A DNA stretch of 17,049 nt from Liminaster sp964567855 (GCA_964567855.1 CAZMOE010000047.1:1-17049); one strand, 5' to 3'. Shown: positions 1-7,749, counted from the first letter of the stretch. Program-made: numbers and translations. The notes: generated by a model from the sequence alone, not told the origin.

Positions 1-36
1 CTGAGGCCGCCATATAAGAAGCGTCATATCGCTTGA
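1..36 (+). CDS. possible 3' end of an upstream gene (partial)
   Basis: Frame 1 is open from the window edge to a TGA at 34-36 and encodes 11 residues (LRPPYKKRHIA). The other two plus frames stop within the first 17 bases. A strong terminator-like hairpin begins five bases later, which is what one expects after the end of a plus-strand gene. The piece is too short to identify. Confidence 0.35.
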   Translation: MRPPYKKRHIA

Positions 37-40
37 CAGG

Positions 41-102
41 GATATGTATCGGAGTAGGAATCCGCAAAGGAAATTTCTTACACCGATACATATCTTTGTT
101 TT
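41..102 (+). terminator. rho-independent terminator after the upstream gene
   Basis: A perfect 12-bp inverted repeat (41-52 with 83-94) is extended inward, after one A-A mismatch, by seven more pairs (54-60 with 75-81, one G-T). The loop is 14 nt. The stem is followed by TTTGTTTT at 95-102. This is a plus-strand intrinsic terminator that separates the upstream gene from dgt. Confidence 0.7.
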
Positions 103-156
103 ATGGGCGGATTCTGTCTCCCGAAGGCTGCGGAATGGAATAAAAACACCGGAAAT

Positions 157-187
157 TTTGTCATTTTTCTTTTTTAAAGTATATTCG
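157..187 (+). promoter_or_regulatory. candidate Bacteroidetes promoter for dgt
   Basis: TTTG at 157-160, a 19-bp gap, then TATATTCG at 180-187, one base off the TAnnTTTG consensus. It would start transcription near 194, about 110 nt before the dgt start codon. It lies just downstream of the terminator that isolates this gene. Confidence 0.45.
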
Positions 188-301
188 CCACGTTTAACGG
201 GGAACGGCAGGTGTTTGCTTTGGTCAGGATACCAGCATCAGGTCTGTCCGCACGGTTCCGTATTCTCCCCGGGATTGAAAAAATGAAAAAGTACATGCTA
301 T

Positions 302-1645
302 ATGTCTTGTGATAAAATGGAGTGGGACCGCCTGCTCTCTACTTTGCGCTTCGGTCAGGAGCATTTGCGTGAATATCGCCGTCATGCACGGACGGAATTC
401 CAGCGCGATTACGACCGCCTGGTCTTCTCCTCTCCGTTCCGGCGGTTGCAGAACAAAACCCAGGTGTTTCCGCTTCCCGGTAGCGTGTTTGTGCACAACC
501 GGCTGACCCATAGTCTGGAGGTCTCCTGTGTGGGGCGTTCGCTGGCGAATAACACGGCTGCTTATCTGGCCGAAAAATATGCCGGTGAGGATTGGATCGG
601 CAAATTGCAGAGCCTCGATGATATCGTGGCCACCGCCTGTCTGGCCCATGACCTGGGAAATCCTCCCTTCGGCCATAGCGGCGAACGGGCCATCGCCACC
701 TATTTCAGCGAGGGCAACGGGCAACGTTATAAAGAGATGATCAACGAACAGCAATGGAACGACCTGATTCATTTCGAGGGCAACGCCAACGCGTTCCGCC
801 TGTTGAGCCATCGCTTCAACGGTAGGCGGGAGGGCGGCTTTGCCTTGACCTATACCACACTGGCTTCCATCATCAAATATCCTTTTGCCTCGACCCATGC
901 CGGCCGGAAACCCAAGTTCGGTTATTTTGAAAGCGAGGGCATTGCTTTCCGCCGCATCATGGATGAATTGGGAATCCTGCCTTTGGACGATTCCGGCAAG
1001 CGCTATTGCCGTCATCCGCTGGTTTTTCTTGTCGAAGCTGCCGACGACATCTGTTATCAGATCATGGATATCGAAGACGCGCACCGGCTGAAACTTCTGA
1101 CCAGCGAGGAGACCTTTGAACTGCTTCTGGCGTTCTTCGATGATGAGCGCCGCAGCAGTGTCAGCCGCGGAATGACTTATGTATCGGATGTGAACGAGCA
1201 GGTTTCTTATCTTCGGAGTTGTGCCATCGGAACATTGGTGCATGAATGTTCGGAGGCCTTTAAAAAACGGGAGGAGGAGATCATGGCCGGAAAGTTCATG
1301 ACACCGCTCATCCAGCTGATTTCCGAAACTCCGGCCAAGGCTTACGCCCGCTGTTCGGAGGTGGCCTACCGCAAAATATACCGTTCGTCGGATGTGGTCG
1401 ACATCGAGGTTGCCGGCCATCAGATTATTTCGGTCCTGCTCGACAAGATGCTCGATGCGGTGATTCAGCCCGACAAGTCTTATTCGAAGCTGCTCCTTGA
1501 CAGGATTCCGCAGCAATATGAAACCCGGGCGGAGGATATTTACACGCGGATTCTTTCGATTCTGGATTACATATCGGGTATGACCGATGTTTATGCATTG
1601 GATCTGTACCGGAAGATCTACGGCATGAGTCTTCCGTCGCTTTAA
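302..1645 (+). CDS. dgt: deoxyguanosinetriphosphate triphosphohydrolase (dGTPase)
   Basis: The 447-residue product is an HD-domain phosphohydrolase of the Dgt family, which cleaves dGTP (often other dNTPs) to the deoxynucleoside and triphosphate in the cytoplasm and so controls dNTP pools. The metal-binding HD signature is complete: H70 in NRLTHSLEVS, H116-D117 in CLAHDLGNPPFGHSGE, and D248/D249 in VEAADDICY. The family motif SPFRRLQNKTQVFPLP lies at 44-59. The first ATG (302) and the ATG at 317 (starting MEWDRLL) are both plausible starts; neither has a Shine-Dalgarno site, as is usual in this phylum. The gene has its own promoter candidate and a terminator overlapping its 3' end, so it is probably monocistronic. 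Length and motif order look intact. Confidence 0.95.
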   Translation: MSCDKMEWDRLLSTLRFGQEHLREYRRHARTEFQRDYDRLVFSSPFRRLQNKTQVFPLPGSVFVHNRLTHSLEVSCVGRSLANNTAAYLAEKYAGEDWIGKLQSLDDIVATACLAHDLGNPPFGHSGERAIATYFSEGNGQRYKEMINEQQWNDLIHFEGNANAFRLLSHRFNGRREGGFALTYTTLASIIKYPFASTHAGRKPKFGYFESEGIAFRRIMDELGILPLDDSGKRYCRHPLVFLVEAADDICYQIMDIEDAHRLKLLTSEETFELLLAFFDDERRSSVSRGMTYVSDVNEQVSYLRSCAIGTLVHECSEAFKKREEEIMAGKFMTPLIQLISETPAKAYARCSEVAYRKIYRSSDVVDIEVAGHQIISVLLDKMLDAVIQPDKSYSKLLLDRIPQQYETRAEDIYTRILSILDYISGMTDVYALDLYRKIYGMSLPSL

Positions 1646-1670
1646 ACGAAGGATGCGGCGGTACTTTTTT
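1634..1670 (+). terminator. rho-independent terminator of dgt, overlapping the stop codon
   Basis: Seven pairs, one of them G-T, form between 1634-1640 and 1655-1661 around a 14-nt loop, followed by TAC and six T (1665-1670). The left arm lies inside the last codons of dgt and the TAA stop (1643-1645) sits in the loop. Confidence 0.55.
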
Positions 1671-1776
1671 GCGGGGAAAAGCCCGGGATATGCAGCGAAA
1701 ACGGTTTTTGAAAATATTTATTATGAAACATTCTTGTTTGATTTCTGAAACATTCGCTGTGAAAACCATAGCCTGG

Positions 1777-1809
1777 GTTGGAACTATTTTATTTTTCAAT
1801 GTATATTTG
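1777..1809 (+). promoter_or_regulatory. Bacteroidetes promoter for the uxuB-uxuA operon
   Basis: TATATTTG at 1802-1809 matches TAnnTTTG exactly. The upstream element is GTTG at 1777-1780 with a 21-bp gap. Transcription would start near 1816, giving a leader of about 14 nt before the ATG at 1830. Confidence 0.65.
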
Positions 1810-1829
1810 CAATCATAAACTTTTATATC

Positions 1830-2633
1830 ATGGCAAACTTGACTGGAAAGATTGCCGTAGTCACTGGCGGAAGCGGTGTGCTCGGCAGCAATGTCTCACG
1901 TGGCCTTCTTGAAGCAGGAGCCACAGTTTTAATTATCGGTGCCCACCAGAACAAGGTCGACGCGACGCTGGAAAAGCTGCGCCCTTACGGTACGGTGGAG
2001 GGCCTTGTATGTAATGTCCTCGATGCGGAAGAGATCAATAAAGCCCGTGACTATGTGATGGAAAAGTGGGGGCGTTGCGATATCCTCGTCAACGCGGCCG
2101 GCGGCAATGTGCCGGGTGCCACTATCATGGACGATCAGGCTGTTTTCGACATGAAGAATGAAGATCTCCGGAAGGTGATAGATCTGAATCTCTACGGTAC
2201 GATTTATCCCTGCTTGGCTTTCGGCAAGATCATGGCCGGGCAGAAAAGCGGCAGCATCATCAATGTTTCCTCTATGGCGGCCTATGACGCCCTGACCCGT
2301 GTGATGGGATACGCCATTGCCAAGGAGGGCGTGAACGCGCTGACGAAATGGCTGGCTCAGGAGATGGCTATCAAGTACAGTGAGAAAATCCGTGTCAACG
2401 CCATCGCTCCGGGCTTCTTCATCGGCGAGCAGAATCGCAAGGCGCTTCTGAATGACGACGGCTCGCTGACGGAGCGCAGCCATAAGGTGATCGCCAAGAC
2501 TCCGATGCGTCGTTTTGGAGACATCACCGAGTTGAACGGTCTGGTTTGCTTCCTCTGTACGGATGAGGCATCGTTCATTACCGGTTCCATCATTCCGGTG
2601 GACGGCGGTTTCAGCTCTTTCTCCGGTGTGTGA
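1830..2633 (+). CDS. uxuB: SDR-family D-mannonate oxidoreductase (fructuronate reductase)
   Basis: The 267-residue product is a classical short-chain dehydrogenase/reductase. It shows the Rossmann glycine motif TGGSGVLG (12-19), NAAG (88-91), the structural N120, serine at 147/148 and the catalytic Y161-x3-K165 in YAIAK. A C-terminal FITGSIIPVDGG motif is typical of SDRs. SDR fold alone does not fix the substrate. The call as the enzyme that interconverts D-fructuronate and D-mannonate with NAD(P)H rests on the next gene, which encodes mannonate dehydratase; paired SDR-uxuA genes are known in Bacteroidetes and Firmicutes, unlike the long-chain UxuB of E. coli. The start is supported by a perfect promoter 20 bp upstream. 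Another SDR specificity, such as a ketogluconate reductase, is possible but less likely. Confidence 0.85.
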   Translation: MANLTGKIAVVTGGSGVLGSNVSRGLLEAGATVLIIGAHQNKVDATLEKLRPYGTVEGLVCNVLDAEEINKARDYVMEKWGRCDILVNAAGGNVPGATIMDDQAVFDMKNEDLRKVIDLNLYGTIYPCLAFGKIMAGQKSGSIINVSSMAAYDALTRVMGYAIAKEGVNALTKWLAQEMAIKYSEKIRVNAIAPGFFIGEQNRKALLNDDGSLTERSHKVIAKTPMRRFGDITELNGLVCFLCTDEASFITGSIIPVDGGFSSFSGV

Positions 2634-2641
2634 TTTCAGAA

Positions 2642-2664
2642 GGCCGGGAGTACCACTCCCGGCT
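2642..2664 (+). other. intercistronic hairpin between uxuB and uxuA
   Basis: A perfect 9-bp GC-rich stem (2643-2651 with 2655-2663) encloses a 3-nt loop, with one more G-T pair outside. It begins nine bases after the uxuB stop. No run of T follows (TGTATTTGTTC), so it is more likely an mRNA-stability or processing element, or a weak attenuator, than a full terminator. Confidence 0.5.
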
Positions 2665-2707
2665 GTATTTGTTCAAAAATATTTTCAATAAACAATCAGA
2701 TAATTAT

Positions 2708-3889
2708 ATGGAAAAGACATGGCGCTGGTTCGGCAAGAAAGATAAGATAACCTTGCAGATGCTGCGGCAAATAGGGGTGGAGGGTATCGTTACCGCCCTG
2801 CACGATATTCCGAATGGCGAAATTTGGACGTATGAGGCCATTATGGATATGAAAAATTATATCGAAGCGGCAGGTCTCCGCTGGTCCGTGGTCGAGAGCC
2901 TTCCCGTCAGCGAGGCTATCAAATATGCCGGTCCGGACCGCGACGCTCTCATCGAGAACTATAAGGTCAGCCTCGCCAATTTGGGCAAGGCCGGTGTCAG
3001 GACCGTTTGTTACAATTTCATGCCGGTGCTCGACTGGGCGCGTACCGATCTTTGGCATCCGTGGGAAGACGGCGGTTCGTCGCTGTATTTCGACAAAGTG
3101 GAATTCTGCTATTTCGAACGTTATATCCTGAAGCGTGACGGGGCGGAAAAAGACTATACCGACGAGGTGAATGCCGCTGCCGATGAAAAGGCAAAGACGA
3201 TGACGCAGGAGGACAACGACCGAATGGTCGATTCCATCATCATCAAGACCCAGGGATTCGTGAACGGCAATATTTCCGAGGCCGATTTTGATCCGGTGGG
3301 CAAGTTCAAGGCGCTGCTGGATCTCTATAAGGATATCGATAAGGACAAGTTGCGCGAAAACATGCGCTATTTCCTGGCTGCCATCATGCCGACCTGTGAA
3401 GAGTGGGGCATCAACATGTGTGTGCACCCCGACGACCCGCCGTTCGCATTGCTCGGACTGCCCCGTATCGTCACCAGCGACGAGGATATCGACTGGTTCC
3501 TCCGTGCGGTCGACAATCCGCATAACGGGCTCACATTCTGCTGCGGTTCCCTTAGCGCCGGAGCGCACAACGACGTGCCCGCATTGGCACGGAAGTATGC
3601 CAAGCGGACCCATTTCGTACATTTACGCTCTACCAATATCGAGCCGGGCGGCAATTTCATCGAAGCCGACCATCTGCATGGCCGCGCCAATCTGGTGGAG
3701 GTATGCCGTATCTTTGAGGAGCAGAATCCCGACTTGCCGATGCGTGTCGATCACGGCCGTTGCATCCTCGGCGATGAAGACAAGGGCTACAATGCCGGTT
3801 ATACCTTCCATGGCCGCATGATGGGCCTCTGCCAGATGGATGGGGTCATGGCCGCTGTGAAATATATGAAGGAACATCCTGAGGCCTGA
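2708..3889 (+). CDS. uxuA: mannonate dehydratase
   Basis: UxuA converts D-mannonate to 2-keto-3-deoxygluconate in the hexuronate (glucuronate) branch that feeds KDG catabolism; it is a cytoplasmic metal-dependent TIM-barrel enzyme. From the ATG at 2708 the protein has 393 residues, close to the usual ~394, and starts MEKTWRWFGKKD as the family does. An in-frame ATG at 2630 would add 26 residues that overlap the uxuB stop and read through the intercistronic hairpin, so I reject it. Visible motifs are CYNFMPVLDWARTDL (101-115), VHPDDPP (239-245), FCCGS (277-281), HFVHLR (302-307) and VDHGR (347-351). H240, C278 or C279, H305 and D348 are the likely metal ligands (inferred from the family). It lies 74 bp after uxuB and is probably cotranscribed with it. 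Confidence 0.95.
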   Translation: MEKTWRWFGKKDKITLQMLRQIGVEGIVTALHDIPNGEIWTYEAIMDMKNYIEAAGLRWSVVESLPVSEAIKYAGPDRDALIENYKVSLANLGKAGVRTVCYNFMPVLDWARTDLWHPWEDGGSSLYFDKVEFCYFERYILKRDGAEKDYTDEVNAAADEKAKTMTQEDNDRMVDSIIIKTQGFVNGNISEADFDPVGKFKALLDLYKDIDKDKLRENMRYFLAAIMPTCEEWGINMCVHPDDPPFALLGLPRIVTSDEDIDWFLRAVDNPHNGLTFCCGSLSAGAHNDVPALARKYAKRTHFVHLRSTNIEPGGNFIEADHLHGRANLVEVCRIFEEQNPDLPMRVDHGRCILGDEDKGYNAGYTFHGRMMGLCQMDGVMAAVKYMKEHPEA

Positions 3890-4184
3890 GCATTTCTTTA
3901 TTGAATGCAGGCTTTATTATCACGTCTGCCGGAAAGAACGATAGTGTTTTTCCGGCAGACATTCTTTTTCATGCTTTTCTTTGTGAACCGTATCCGCTTT
4001 CGGTTGTGTTGTTTGTAGCAGATTTTTTGAAGTGCAGGGTTAGGATTCCTCTTTAGGATCTGTTTGTTCGGCTGTAGATGTTTTGTATTTTGAAGTACCA
4101 ATGTCATAAGGATGGCGAAGGATTGCCGCTGTCATGCGAATGGCTATATCTAATTTATTAGTCAGATAAATAATTCTATGCGGG
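3890..4184. other. intergenic region, no gene found before the next promoter
   Basis: Apart from the uxuA terminator at its left end, the sequence is AT-rich and shows no convincing coding region. A 69-codon minus-strand frame (3898-4107) is low-complexity, rich in Lys, Asn and Arg, and crosses the terminator, so it is not called. A small RNA cannot be excluded. Confidence 0.5.
3924..3969 (+). terminator. rho-independent terminator of the uxuB-uxuA operon
   Basis: A perfect 12-bp inverted repeat (3924-3935 with 3949-3960) with a 13-nt loop is followed by ATTCTTTTT. It lies 34 bp after the uxuA stop and closes the operon. Confidence 0.85.
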
Positions 4185-4216
4185 GTTGCCGGCGTTAAAT
4201 TATTCTTTTATATTTG
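4185..4216 (+). promoter_or_regulatory. Bacteroidetes promoter for the small membrane protein gene
   Basis: TATATTTG at 4209-4216 is a perfect TAnnTTTG element. GTTG at 4185-4188 sits 20 bp upstream, the same GTTG variant as in the uxuB promoter. The predicted leader before the ATG at 4245 is about 22 nt. Confidence 0.65.
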
Positions 4217-4244
4217 TGAAATAATTATAAATGGAATAAAAATC

Positions 4245-4742
4245 ATGACTAAATTGTCTCCAAAAGGTCTGAAATGGTTGAAATTTTTCCATGTAATGGC
4301 CGCAGTTTGTTGGATCGGGTGTTCTATTGGGATGAATGTCTTGAAACATACCGTTCAGCCTGAAAATCCTGACCAGATGTATATATTGTCTTTGGCTATC
4401 AAGATTCTTGATGAAGTTCTTATTTATGTGGGAACTTTAGGCTGTTTGGTAACCGGCATCATTTACGGAGCATGTACCAAGTGGGGATTTTTCAAATACC
4501 GCTGGATCAATGTTAAATGGGTCCTCACGTTCGCAATGATTTTGTTCGGCACCATTTTTACCGGCCCGGCCGTAACCGGAAACGTGCAGGCGATAGATTG
4601 GTATGCCGGCAATCTCGGCATTTATGAATCTAATCTCAGTACTACGTCTCTGTGGGGAGGCATCCAGCTGTTAATATTGGTGACAGTGTTTTATCTGTCG
4701 GTCTTCAAGCCATGGATGGGCAAGAAGGAGGGCCGCAAATAA
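4245..4742 (+). CDS. four-helix integral membrane protein, DUF2269-like
   Basis: The 165-residue protein has four hydrophobic segments at roughly 12-32, 50-75, 88-108 and 130-152. The first contains FHVMAAVCWIGCSIG, a helix with conserved His and Trp that resembles DUF2269 and CopD-like membrane families. That resemblance is the only basis for the family name. No enzymatic motif is visible; the His/Trp pattern could fit haem or metal binding, but this is a guess. The protein ends in a short basic tail (MGKKEGRK). The gene stands alone, with its own promoter upstream and a long hairpin downstream shared with the convergent hydrolase gene. Its codon usage looks more AT-rich than dgt or uxuA. 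Confidence 0.8.
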   Translation: MTKLSPKGLKWLKFFHVMAAVCWIGCSIGMNVLKHTVQPENPDQMYILSLAIKILDEVLIYVGTLGCLVTGIIYGACTKWGFFKYRWINVKWVLTFAMILFGTIFTGPAVTGNVQAIDWYAGNLGIYESNLSTTSLWGGIQLLILVTVFYLSVFKPWMGKKEGRK

Positions 4743-4866
4743 TGGATGTGGCCAGGTAAAGCCTCGCAGGCTGGTTACACGATTGCTCTGTTGCCGGAGC
4801 GGTGATATCAGCGATGCTTCTGCATGATAGTCTTGATCCGAAATATCGAGTTATGGTGATTTTAGA

Positions 4867-4916
4867 ACCGAATCGCGTCTTTTCCATTGATGATAATGGA
4901 AAAGACGCGATTCGGT
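4867..4916. terminator. 22-bp perfect hairpin between convergent genes
   Basis: Bases 4867-4888 are the exact reverse complement of 4895-4916, with a 6-nt loop (GATGAT). It lies between the stop of the plus-strand membrane gene (4742) and that of the minus-strand hydrolase (4994), where a bidirectional terminator is expected. Neither side carries a clear T run, so termination is inferred from position and stem strength. The rest of 4743-4993 shows nothing coding. Confidence 0.55.
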
Positions 4917-4993
4917 AAACGGTTCACCTTTAGTGGTTGCAGTAAAAATGAATCTTTTTGTTGCAATCTTCAAAGATGGACATTATTATCAAT

Positions 4994-5812
4994 TTATTTT
5001 TTGAGTTTCCCGCTCAGATATCCGGTGGCCAGCTCTATCGCTTCGGGCAGATTATAGGAAAAACCGTGGTCCTCATTTTCGAGCAGGTGCAGGGTGCTGT
5101 GTTTATAGCCCTGGGCATAACGCTCGCCGTAGGTATAAGGCACAATGCGATCCGCAATGCCGTGAATGACGCATACATTTCCCTTGTACTGGAACGCGGT
5201 TTCATAGATGGGCAGGGTCTGAGCCGAGAGGATATAGTCGCGGCCGAGTCGCATGTTGCCGAATAGTTCGACATATTCCGGCGGGTTCTGCGCGTTGTAG
5301 ATTTTGCCGAACGTGTTGCCGCGGATCGCATCGTCGCGAAGCACTGCCGCCGGAGCCATGAGCACTAATGCCTTGATTTTCTTGCCGAGTTTTCCCGCTG
5401 TCATGCTTGCCACGACACCGCCCTGCGAATGCCCGAGCAACGCAATGCCCTTGACGTAAGGGAGCGCGGCAACATAGTCATAGACGCACATCGCGTCTTC
5501 GATTTCTTTCGGTACGGTCATGTCCTGAAACGCTCCCTCGCTATTTCCGTGACCGTTGAAGTCGAAGCGGATGCTGGCAATACCTTGTTTTTCCAGTGCG
5601 TCGGCAATGCCTTCAAACATCGGTCCCTCCTTTCGACCTCCAAAGCCGTGCATCAGGATCACCATAGGGCAGGTTTTTCCCTCCTTGAGCGTGGGCTTCT
5701 GTATAATGGCCGATAGGGTTCCCTGAGAGCCTTGCAGAGTGACGGACTCGGTGGCGGCTTGGGCCGTCCATAAGGTAAACCAGAGGGCAGATGCCAGAAG
5801 TATTTGTTTCAT
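4994..5812 (-). CDS. exported alpha/beta hydrolase, cinnamoyl/feruloyl esterase-like
   Basis: The 272-residue product starts with a signal peptide (MKQILLASALWFTLWTAQA, probable cleavage after A19), so it acts outside the cytoplasm. The alpha/beta-hydrolase fold is shown by HGFGG (55-59, oxyanion region), the nucleophile elbow GHSQGG with S129, D221 in GIADRIVPY and H249 in EDHGFSY. The spacing and phrases such as FNGHGNSEGAF and LVLMAPAAVLRDD resemble bacterial cinnamoyl/feruloyl esterases (Est1E and LJ0536 type), which release hydroxycinnamates from plant polysaccharides. The substrate is not proven; another short-acyl carboxylesterase is possible. The gene faces away from a truncated GH43-like gene, so it may have belonged to a plant-glycan locus that has decayed. 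No frameshift or missing catalytic residue is seen. Confidence 0.88.
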   Translation of the reverse strand: MKQILLASALWFTLWTAQAATESVTLQGSQGTLSAIIQKPTLKEGKTCPMVILMHGFGGRKEGPMFEGIADALEKQGIASIRFDFNGHGNSEGAFQDMTVPKEIEDAMCVYDYVAALPYVKGIALLGHSQGGVVASMTAGKLGKKIKALVLMAPAAVLRDDAIRGNTFGKIYNAQNPPEYVELFGNMRLGRDYILSAQTLPIYETAFQYKGNVCVIHGIADRIVPYTYGERYAQGYKHSTLHLLENEDHGFSYNLPEAIELATGYLSGKLKK

Positions 5813-5841
5813 ATCGATGGATAGTATTTGATTTATACGGG

Positions 5842-5849
5842 CAAAGATA
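5842..5849 (-). promoter_or_regulatory. -7 element for the alpha/beta hydrolase gene
   Basis: On the minus strand these bases read TATCTTTG, a perfect TAnnTTTG element 29 bp upstream of the start codon. No clear TTTG lies 19-21 bp further upstream, so the -33 part is weak or absent. Confidence 0.5.
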
Positions 5850-5924
5850 CGAAATCTTGAGAGAACAGTGTACTTTTTCCATGGACTTCTTCATATTTTT
5901 CCGAAGAACGGTAATTTTCAAAAA

Positions 5925-6467
5925 ATGAACTTCTTGAAGAATATGGGAGCCCTTGCCGGCGACGGGAAATGGGCCGACGATATCGATGCTTCTCCTTTCG
6001 TGGATGCGGATGGTACCGTCTATGTCGTCTGGGGTGGCGGATGGATTGCGCGGACGACCGATGACATGAGTGGAATGGCCGAGGCGCCGCGGATGCCCCT
6101 GCTGATATCGCCTGATACGCTTCCCGCTCATCATGCAAGGAGCAACCACGGTCGTTGCGGTGCTTCCGACATCGGCCATGAGGGCGCCTACTTGTTCAGA
6201 CGCGGTTACCTTTATTATTTAACGGCCGCCGATCAGCATGAAGGTCGTTACAGCAGCATGGTAGCCGTTGCCGACAATGTGTATGGTCCTTCTCGCCTCC
6301 GCCATGAGGCCGTCCCCTGTAGCGGAGGTGCCGGCTATTTCCGCGATCATCAGGGAAACTGGGAGTGTATCTTCTTCGGCAACGACGCGCAGGCTCCTTT
6401 CCGTGAGATGCCCGCCATGATTCGGGCCGACTTCACTGCAGACGGACACATCATTCCAGCCCAGTAA
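5925..6467 (+). pseudogene. 5'-truncated glycoside hydrolase family 43-like remnant
   Basis: The open frame encodes about 180 residues resembling the central and C-terminal blades of a GH43-type five-bladed beta-propeller: DDIDASPFVDADGTVYVVWGGG, then HEGAYLFRRGYLYYLTAA, then an ending of the type GYFRDHQGNWECIFFGNDAQAPFREMPA. Intact members have more than 300 residues with a signal peptide and a first blade carrying the catalytic Asp base; all of that is missing here. The ATG at 5925 is only the first methionine near the homologous part; the frame is open from 5868, but that stretch has no signal peptide and does not look like the family. No good promoter is seen. I infer a remnant of an arabinosidase- or xylosidase-like gene that lost its 5' part by deletion next to the divergent hydrolase promoter. 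Subfamily and substrate cannot be named. Confidence 0.7.
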
Positions 6468-6607
6468 CAGCCGATGCTGAATGCGGCCGAGCAGGCTCAG
6501 CGGAGTGTGAGGTGAAACCGTGTGTGGAAAGATCGGTATAAGTAAAGTCTTTCCTGCGCGGCTGCAGATGTTCTTTCTGCCCGGTTTTTGTTTTTCGGAA
6601 CTCCGTT

Positions 6608-6639
6608 TTTGGTTATTTTCATTAAAAAATGTATCTTTG
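6608..6639 (+). promoter_or_regulatory. consensus Bacteroidetes promoter for the YeiH-family gene
   Basis: TTTG at 6608-6611, a 20-bp gap, and TATCTTTG at 6632-6639 match both consensus elements exactly. Transcription would start near 6646, giving a leader of about 27 nt. Confidence 0.85.
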
Positions 6640-6672
6640 TGCCTCTATCAGAACAAGATAATTTGAACATCA

Positions 6673-7677
6673 ATGGAAAAAACAACGCCTTCTTCGTTCC
6701 TCCATCGTAACAGCCGGACGATATACGCATCGCTCGTGGTCATTTTGACCGTATTTTTATTGTTGGATTATATCCCCGCCTTACGGGGACTCTCCGGCTG
6801 GGTCACTCCGCCGGTATCTCTGTTTTTAGGTCTGGCTTTCGCGCTGGCCTGCGGCCGTGCCTATCCGGCATTCAATAAAAAGGCCTCGAAATATCTGCTG
6901 CAATATTCTGTGGTCGGTCTCGGCTTCGGCATGGATCTGCATGCCTCTTTGCAGTCCGGCAGCCAGGGGATGGCTTTCACGGTCATTTCTGTGGTGGGCA
7001 CGATGCTCATCGGGTGGCTGATCGGGCGCAAGCTGCTGCATGTCGACCGCGATACCTCTTATCTCATCAGCTCCGGCACGGCTATCTGCGGCGGCAGCGC
7101 CATTGCTGCCGTGGGGCCTGTACTTAAGGCCAAAGATGCGGAGATGTCGGTTGCCCTGGGTACGGTTTTCATTCTCAATGCCGTGGCGCTGTTCATCTTC
7201 ACGCCCATCGGCCATTGGCTGGGCATGACGCAGGAGCAATTCGGCCTTTGGGCTGCCATTGCCATCCACGATACCAGTTCGGTGGTGGGTGCCGGTGCCG
7301 CCTATGGCGAGGAAGCGCTTGAAATTGCAACGACCATCAAGCTGACGCGCGCCTTGTGGATCATTCCTTTGGCTCTTGTGACCTCATTGATTTTCAAAGG
7401 TAATGGTAAGAAAATCAGCATTCCTTGGTTTATCTTTTTCTTTGTTCTTGCCATGATTGTCAATACCTATCTGCTTTCGGCCAGCGAGACAGGTATGGCG
7501 GTAGGTCGCTTCATCAACAGTTTGGCACGAAAGTCCTTGACGCTGACCCTCTTTTTTATCGGTGCTTCTCTGTCCATGGATGTGTTGAAGTCCGTCGGCG
7601 TGAAATCGCTCGTCCAGGGCATTCTGCTTTGGATCATCATCAGCACGGGAACGCTGGCTTATATCTATTGGATGTGA
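6673..7677 (+). CDS. YeiH/UPF0324-family membrane protein, putative sulfate exporter
   Basis: The 334-residue product is a polytopic inner-membrane protein with about ten hydrophobic segments. It carries the hallmarks of the YeiH (UPF0324, Cons_hypoth698) family: GTAICGGSAIAAVGP near 134-148, AIHDTSSVVGAGAAYG near 197-212 and KLTRALWIIP near 223-232. Some members are annotated as putative sulfate exporters, but direct evidence is limited and the substrate here is not shown by context. The length is normal and the start is fixed by the promoter just upstream. The gene is monocistronic: its own promoter lies before it and a bidirectional terminator after it. Confidence 0.92.
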   Translation: MEKTTPSSFLHRNSRTIYASLVVILTVFLLLDYIPALRGLSGWVTPPVSLFLGLAFALACGRAYPAFNKKASKYLLQYSVVGLGFGMDLHASLQSGSQGMAFTVISVVGTMLIGWLIGRKLLHVDRDTSYLISSGTAICGGSAIAAVGPVLKAKDAEMSVALGTVFILNAVALFIFTPIGHWLGMTQEQFGLWAAIAIHDTSSVVGAGAAYGEEALEIATTIKLTRALWIIPLALVTSLIFKGNGKKISIPWFIFFFVLAMIVNTYLLSASETGMAVGRFINSLARKSLTLTLFFIGASLSMDVLKSVGVKSLVQGILLWIIISTGTLAYIYWM

Positions 7678-7709
7678 GGATTGCCGGGGGCAGCAGGTTC
7701 CGGGAAAGG

Positions 7710-7749
7710 ACGTAGCCCGGGAGGATACATATCCTCCCGGGCTACGTTT
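7710..7749. terminator. bidirectional terminator between convergent genes
   Basis: A perfect 17-bp GC-rich inverted repeat (7710-7726 with 7731-7747) has a 4-nt loop. It lies 32 bp after the YeiH-family stop and 23 bp after the stop of the minus-strand DUF2148 gene. T-rich flanks are short (TTTG on plus, CCTTTCC on minus). Confidence 0.8.

Noticed and set aside
224..1516. 430-codon minus-strand open frame opposite dgt
   Set aside because: It lies entirely antisense to a gene with a complete HD motif set, and its translation resembles no known family; it is a by-product of the codon usage of dgt.
2630..2707. N-terminal extension of uxuA from an ATG at 2630
   Set aside because: It would overlap the uxuB stop, run through a perfect hairpin and add 26 residues that the family lacks; the ATG at 2708 gives the usual length and N-terminus.
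3898..4107. 69-codon minus-strand frame
   Set aside because: Low-complexity composition, no start context, and it crosses the uxuA terminator.
6526..6554. Weak inverted repeat (7 bp, 15-nt loop) after the GH43-like remnant
   Set aside because: Short, AT-rich and not followed by a T run, so it is not called as a terminator.
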